Assembly (NCBI GenBank): GCA_022496805.1
Contig: CM040085.1
Span: forward strand, 38,159,811 to 38,223,810
Direction of reading: 5' to 3'
DNA length: 64,000 nt
From: Pohlia nutans
Lineage: Eukaryota > Streptophyta > Bryopsida > Bryales > Mniaceae
Shown: positions 59,351-64,000 of the stretch, one piece after another
Numbering within the stretch: the stretch's first letter is position 1
Layout: each line of letters begins with the position of its first letter
Translations under genes and position numbers: made by a program
Notes under the pieces: generated by a model
Seen by the model: the letters and a program-made list of their open reading frames with translations, nothing else
Told to the model about the DNA's origin: nothing
The model's database searches: none

Positions 59351-60778
59351 ATGCGCCCGGAGCCGCATGGTAACCTCGGGTCGAAGAAGCCCCGCTTGCA
59401 AACATTGCAAGCCACTGCCACTCTCCGAACATTGTTCGAGAATAGCGCAGATCAGATGCCTCACAAGTCCAAAACACTTCCGCCTGGGGAGAAAGTCGTA
59501 TCTATGTGTCTGCCGTCATCTTTTTGGTGGAGCGAGACATTGCCTTTGATCAACGAGGTCAACACACGCTTTGATTTGTCAAATGTGTCATCGAGCGGAC
59601 TGAGTAGAATTTGGAGTGAGTCTTTTCTGGAATTCGCACCAAAGGCTCGTGGGGATAGTTTTTCTCAATGTGGAACGTGCGACACGATTAAACAGCTCCG
59701 GTCCGCTTGCACACCAGGATCTCGTTCATCTCTTTTATGGACTTCGAAGCTGAAGGCGCACATTGCGGGTCAAAGGGCTTACAGAGAGCTCTATTATTCA
59801 AATAGGGATGTGTTCGAGAAATTCCCGGACAAAATGCTTACCGTAGTCCATGACAAAATGGACCACTCGAAGACGACATCGCCGCATTATTCTCACAAGA
59901 GCAAGGCAGTTGATTCCTTCATGAAGTTGCCAATAGCGGTCACTGGAATGATTGCGCATGGCCATGGGGACATTAGATATGCACATTATGGGCTAGACAT
60001 TTTCCCAAGTGATTCGAATCATACCGTTGGTTCAATTGCACAAATATTACGGGATCTCGAGAAGCCGCCAAAGTATTCATCGCGTGAGTTGTTCACTGGA
60101 GGTAGGTCTTCTGATCTCTCCCAAGCCTTGTTGGAAGGTTTGGAGACTTGCTTAGAATCCCTCCCTCCTCCACGGGAACCGGTCATCCCAAAACCACTCC
60201 CTCCGACCTTAACTCTTCAGCTTGATAACGCGTATGGAGACAACAAAAACCGATGGGTCTTTGCATTTTGCTCCTTCCTTGTACACAAAGGTGTTTTCCG
60301 TGAGGTATTCATCAATTTTTTTATTGTGGAGCACACTCATGAAGACATTGATGCTCTCTTTGGTCGATGGAGCCGAAGATTGAGGACAAATGACTATCCT
60401 ACGATTTCCAAGCTCATGAAGTCTTTCATGGATTCTGAATCTCAGCCAGTCATTCCGCACCTTATCGAGGAAGTTCCAAATTTCAAAGGGTTTGTTGAAG
60501 GGTACTTGTGCATAGGTAATGACGCTCTGCAAGGTCAAACCAATGCTCAACAGTTTAGGTTCTATAAAGATTCCAACGGGTGGCCTTTAATGCAATACAA
60601 AATTCTTTGTACAGACAGCGAGTGGTTGCCAAAGGAGGGTGGGAGAATTCGCTTGTGGAAGGAGACTGCAGATGGACGGCCGAAGGTGCCGAGTGGAGAG
60701 CCACTTCCAGTGGCCTCCCAGCAGATGCGATGCCTTGATGAGATTTGCAAGGGCCTTGATGGATTCATTGCTCTATAG
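59351..60778 (+). CDS. DUF7869 domain protein (DDE-like, mobile-element origin)
   Basis: Encodes 475 residues. Recognisable DUF7869 features, in order: a Cys pair FSQCGTCD, then HIAGQRAYRELYY, a first acidic motif VVHDKMDHSK, MIAHGHGDIRYAHYG, LQLDNAYGDNKNR, FCSFLVHKGVFREVFINFF, and VEHTHEDIDALFGRWSRRLR. The HDKMD, QLDN and HEDID acids are placed as in a DDE/RNase-H-like nuclease core. DUF7869 proteins are found in many plant and animal genomes as multi-copy, probably transposon-derived genes. The start ATG is six bases after the stop of the upstream segment, in the same frame. Ends at TAG 60776-60778, again six bases before an in-frame ATG. Confidence 0.85.
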   Translation: MRPEPHGNLGSKKPRLQTLQATATLRTLFENSADQMPHKSKTLPPGEKVVSMCLPSSFWWSETLPLINEVNTRFDLSNVSSSGLSRIWSESFLEFAPKARGDSFSQCGTCDTIKQLRSACTPGSRSSLLWTSKLKAHIAGQRAYRELYYSNRDVFEKFPDKMLTVVHDKMDHSKTTSPHYSHKSKAVDSFMKLPIAVTGMIAHGHGDIRYAHYGLDIFPSDSNHTVGSIAQILRDLEKPPKYSSRELFTGGRSSDLSQALLEGLETCLESLPPPREPVIPKPLPPTLTLQLDNAYGDNKNRWVFAFCSFLVHKGVFREVFINFFIVEHTHEDIDALFGRWSRRLRTNDYPTISKLMKSFMDSESQPVIPHLIEEVPNFKGFVEGYLCIGNDALQGQTNAQQFRFYKDSNGWPLMQYKILCTDSEWLPKEGGRIRLWKETADGRPKVPSGEPLPVASQQMRCLDEICKGLDGFIAL

Positions 60779-60784
60779 GACACG

Positions 60785-61444
60785 ATGGCTAATGAAGATT
60801 TGTCTGGAGAATTCAAGAGGATGAATGAGCCCCTCAAATACTACTGGCATGGGGTGAGATCTGCTCTAACTACGCCACTTCCGGCGCGAGAGACTTTGCA
60901 AAATGGATTTTGGCTGTCTTCAAGATTCGCCCCTGGAATAGAGGACCAATTTTTTGACGATGGGACAATCCGTGAGGAGTTCGCTGAGGATGCTCCCTTT
61001 GTTAGTCATAGACGTGACCGCCCAGCCCCCTCATTTTGCATTGGTCGTGACGTGTACGCTGGCTATTTCCTCGCAGTGCGTCCTGCCGATGATGACGACC
61101 GACCATTTTGGCTGGCTAAGGCCATGACGAATCCCAGTCCAGATCCTGGACATGTTAATTTAATTCAGATGCAGTATTGGACACCTACTTCACGACAACA
61201 CATTGATATGGACACGTATTGCGGTTGGCATACAAAAGAGGGGAATTCTTGGCTCGAGGATAGGAGTTTCCAGCCAAATTGGTCCCATACAAATTGTATC
61301 ATGACAGTGTGGAAGCCGCGTATAAGAAAAGAGACTTCCGATCCAAGAATTAAAATTCCTCAAACCCAAATCAACATCATCAAAGCATCTATAGACTCAT
61401 ATGTATCAGATTCTGTCAGTGAGGCATCCCCGTCTCGCGAATGA
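60785..61444 (+). CDS. DUF7869 transposase-like protein, C-terminal segment
   Basis: Encodes 219 residues in the same frame as the two upstream segments. RPFWLAKAM and a Trp-rich tail (IQMQYWTP, YCGWHTKEGNSW, MTVWKPR) resemble the beta-rich C-terminal part that follows DUF7869 domains in plant homologues (W.A.V pattern). A Ser-rich end closes it. Likely the last third of the same ancestral protein. Confidence 0.6.
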   Translation: MANEDLSGEFKRMNEPLKYYWHGVRSALTTPLPARETLQNGFWLSSRFAPGIEDQFFDDGTIREEFAEDAPFVSHRRDRPAPSFCIGRDVYAGYFLAVRPADDDDRPFWLAKAMTNPSPDPGHVNLIQMQYWTPTSRQHIDMDTYCGWHTKEGNSWLEDRSFQPNWSHTNCIMTVWKPRIRKETSDPRIKIPQTQINIIKASIDSYVSDSVSEASPSRE

Positions 61445-62016
61445 TTTGTATCTAGGCCTATGTGTAGTAGGGATTTGTAGCGTTTCACGTACTGTGTGGA
61501 TCTACTGATCTACATGTAAACCGGTATCTAATATTACTATGACGATGTCCCTATTGTTGAACATTCTATTACATTTATTGAAATTTTGCGTAATTCTTGT
61601 GCACTATGGATTTTGAATTTTGTATGTCGGTACTTCTATTACATTGCATGTATGAATGGTAGGACCATATTATCATTTATAGTTTAATTGATTTAGAACC
61701 TCAATAGAAAGTGTCACTCCATTTGCTCTAGTCACTGTTGGTTGGGACAAGAATATCATAATTGGCTTAGCTATGCTTCGTAAAGGCACCTAGGATGGTT
61801 GTGTAGTCTTAATCGTCGGGTCAACCCTCCCAATTTAGAGCAAAGAAATGCAACTTAGATGTTTGGACTTCAACAAGTTCATATGACTAATCTTAATCTA
61901 ATAGATAAATATGAGCGATTCAACATAGTAAAGTCTCAATTTAACGAATTGTCTCAATAGAACACTTATTATCTTCCAAACTTGGGGTCATAATTAAAAT
62001 GAGACTGCACATTGTG
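61445..62016. other. 3' flank of the DUF7869 gene
   Basis: AT-rich, without palindromes of the type seen upstream and without a clear inverted repeat to mark an element end. Confidence 0.4.
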
Positions 62017-64000
62017 TCATTTTAATGAATATTGCCTTTTGTTCGTATTGCAGTCCAAAGTCCCGATGATGTCGTGTTCGCACCACCTCCGTTTGAACCG
62101 ATTGATCAGGAACTCGGCTTGCCAAGGGTTCTTTGCAACATTCTTCTTGACGGTATCCCACGCCACCCGTCCGTAGTCGACGATGCTCGGCCAAATTTTT
62201 TGGTTGACTTTGCGTTCAGTCCATCTGATGCCATTGAAGACGCAGTCGTTCCTCTCAAGCCAAAGAGTCCAGAGCACCACTCTTCTCAAGAGGTTCCAAA
62301 TGCCTAGAACCTTGCGAAACCTCCTTGGAATCCTGCTACTGAACAAAATCTGCTTCCAGTGAAAGGTGCGCCAGGGAGAGGGATCGACGCCCGCGATAGT
62401 AAGTTTGTTGAGGACATGAGTTGCCCATCTCCAGGCATTTCACGCTGTTGTGCACTCCCAGAAGCGATGAAGGACCGTCTTCCGCAGACTAGTAGTGCAC
62501 ATTGGGCACGATCTGTCCACGGTGTCGTTAATCCGACCTCTCCAATCGTTCAAGGCACACCCACAATGCCAAGCTAGCCACATCAGGTGAGCTTCTTTCC
62601 GGATTCTAGCTTTGGTCCACACCGTCGTCCACCTAAACTGGTGATGCACTGGGAGTAGTCCTGACCACTTGCGCGACAAGTTCGGAATTTGATGGTGTTT
62701 CTTCAGGATTGCTCGTCCTTGCTTAGTCGAGTACTGTATAAATCCAACCCCGTCCTGGAACTCAATCCGATCGGGGATCAAATTCCAACCAATCGACCCT
62801 ACCGTAGAATAAATAGACAGTGTGTTTGCGTTGTCCCCGTTCCACTGAGACCACTCGAACACGTCTTGTAGCTTCGGTGTATTGTGTTCCTGGAATGCCA
62901 ACATGGCTGATCTGAGCACAAATCTCTCTCCCGTCGTTTGATATTGGGGTCAGTGTTCTGGCCTAAGGATTCACATGAAAACACGTGACCGTGAGTGGGA
63001 TCCAGGTGACCATGCATTCCGCACTCAACGGGATGGTCAGATCTTCTGAACCCTGCACTACACAAAACGGCAAAGGGTCCCAGGGCTGGTTATACCAACC
63101 AACCCAGTCGTGTTGGCCTGCGAATGGGGGAGTTCCCGTCATCATACCCGCCCAACGTGTAGCGATCGTCTACAGAATCTGCTCGAAGGCTCTAAATTTA
63201 GTCTGCATGAGGCCGTGTCTCACGGCTACTTCTTCTGGTGTCATGAATCGAACCTCCTTGTCGTGCCAGATGTCTCTCACAAATCTCAATCCCATTCGAT
63301 GAAGCCAGCCAGCCCGTTCCCTTGAAAATCCAGGTCCGATCGCCGGTGCGAATGGATTCCACTAGAAGCTTGTCGCTAGCAACTCCTCAAAGCATTGAGG
63401 TTCAATGAAGGAGACTTCTGGAAGCAGCTTGGCCCACGCAGCTGATACCCGGTTCCATATTCTTGAACCCTGCTTGGCTTGGTGCCCTGGGATAACAAAA
63501 AATTTCATACTGGAAGTCCAAAGAGCACGCTTGAATGGTTGGAAGCTAGACAGGCGGAACTTGAGCATCAGATGCAAATTTGACTGCCCTGGCTCCAAAG
63601 CTTTAACTAGCCACTTGATTAACAGGCTAGAAACGGCGTCATGTGGATGGATGATGTTGAGACCTCCATTCTCCCTGGATTGACAGCAAGTCTCCCAAGC
63701 AACCCTAGATCTAGTGCGAGTTGTTCCACCAGACCACAGGTAAGTGAACAACCTGGCTTTGACGCTGTTAATTCCCTTTTTGGTTCCTGCCCAAATAGCA
63801 AGGAAAAAGAAACATGTGGACATGAGGACACTGTTCACTACTACCTCTCGACCAACTGTGTTTATTCTTTGGGTAACCCAAAAGTCAAGCTTCTTGTTGA
63901 TTTTTTCTTTGAGGATGAATCCATACCAAAGACCGACCCCAACAACTTACTTACATCCCCTTGCCTAGCCCAGGTAAGACCGAGATGATCACACCAACTA
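62017..64000 (-). pseudogene. Decayed LINE (non-LTR retrotransposon) ORF2, 3' part
   Basis: Minus-strand pieces in the right order for the end of a plant LINE ORF2. From the window edge: a late reverse-transcriptase region (FWVTQRINTVGREVVVNSVL, ARLFTYLWSGG, ENGGLNIIHPHD, LLIKWLVKALEPG) to 63362; GLRFVRDIWHDKEVRFMTP in another frame near 63300-63180; then FEWSQWNGD and HLMWLAWHCGCALNDWRGRI with CPMC (zf-RVT type) at 62919-62440; and the tail VVLWTLWLERNDCVFNG at 62346-62017. Shifts of frame between pieces show it is broken. The 5' part lies beyond the window. Its 3' end is near 62000, without a clear poly-A tail. Confidence 0.8.

Overview
Nuclear DNA of a land plant. It shows GT-AG introns of about 80-400 bp, a U2 snRNA with plant-type promoter spacing, plant-type GCN2, RGLG and branched-chain aminotransferase genes, and several plant MITE classes. 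A DUF7869 gene and bryophyte-like gene structure make a seed-free plant (moss, liverwort, hornwort or lycophyte) plausible, but the species is not shown by the sequence.

Layout: 1-13.1 kb holds no gene I can support and is built largely of nested MITEs. 13.09-17.23 kb (minus) is a ten-exon branched-chain amino-acid aminotransferase gene with an organellar-type leader. Head to head with it across a 1.8-kb spacer is a complete 29-exon GCN2 eIF2alpha kinase gene (19.07-29.49 kb, plus). 29.5-33.6 kb is repeats. An intronless gamma-glutamylcyclotransferase/AIG2-like gene lies at 33.70-34.32 kb and a U2 snRNA at 35.76 kb carries a base change in its branchpoint-recognition sequence. A two-exon copine/RING (RGLG-type) E3 ligase gene (37.43-40.61 kb, minus) has a 2-kb intron loaded with MITEs and a 70-bp minisatellite just upstream. 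41.1-52.2 kb is again MITEs. At 54.27-56.18 kb is a two-exon gene for a poly-Q protein with an OVATE-like C-terminus. 57.2-61.4 kb holds twelve near-palindromic 19-bp sites followed by a DUF7869 (DDE-like) gene split into three same-frame pieces by two stops. 62.0-64.0 kb (minus) is a decayed LINE.

The commonest repeat is a group of elements that start TTAA-CCCC(T) and end (A)GGGG-TTAA, several of them nested in one another or in other MITEs. The TTAA target and CCC/GGG ends suggest piggyBac-type non-autonomous elements. No piggyBac transposase is present here.

Functional links: BCAT (branched-chain amino-acid metabolism) and GCN2 (amino-acid starvation sensing) share a divergent promoter region, which may be coincidence or coupling. 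The other genes look unrelated. All exon boundaries were derived by reading splice sites and frame by eye and by matching conserved protein motifs; no database search was run.
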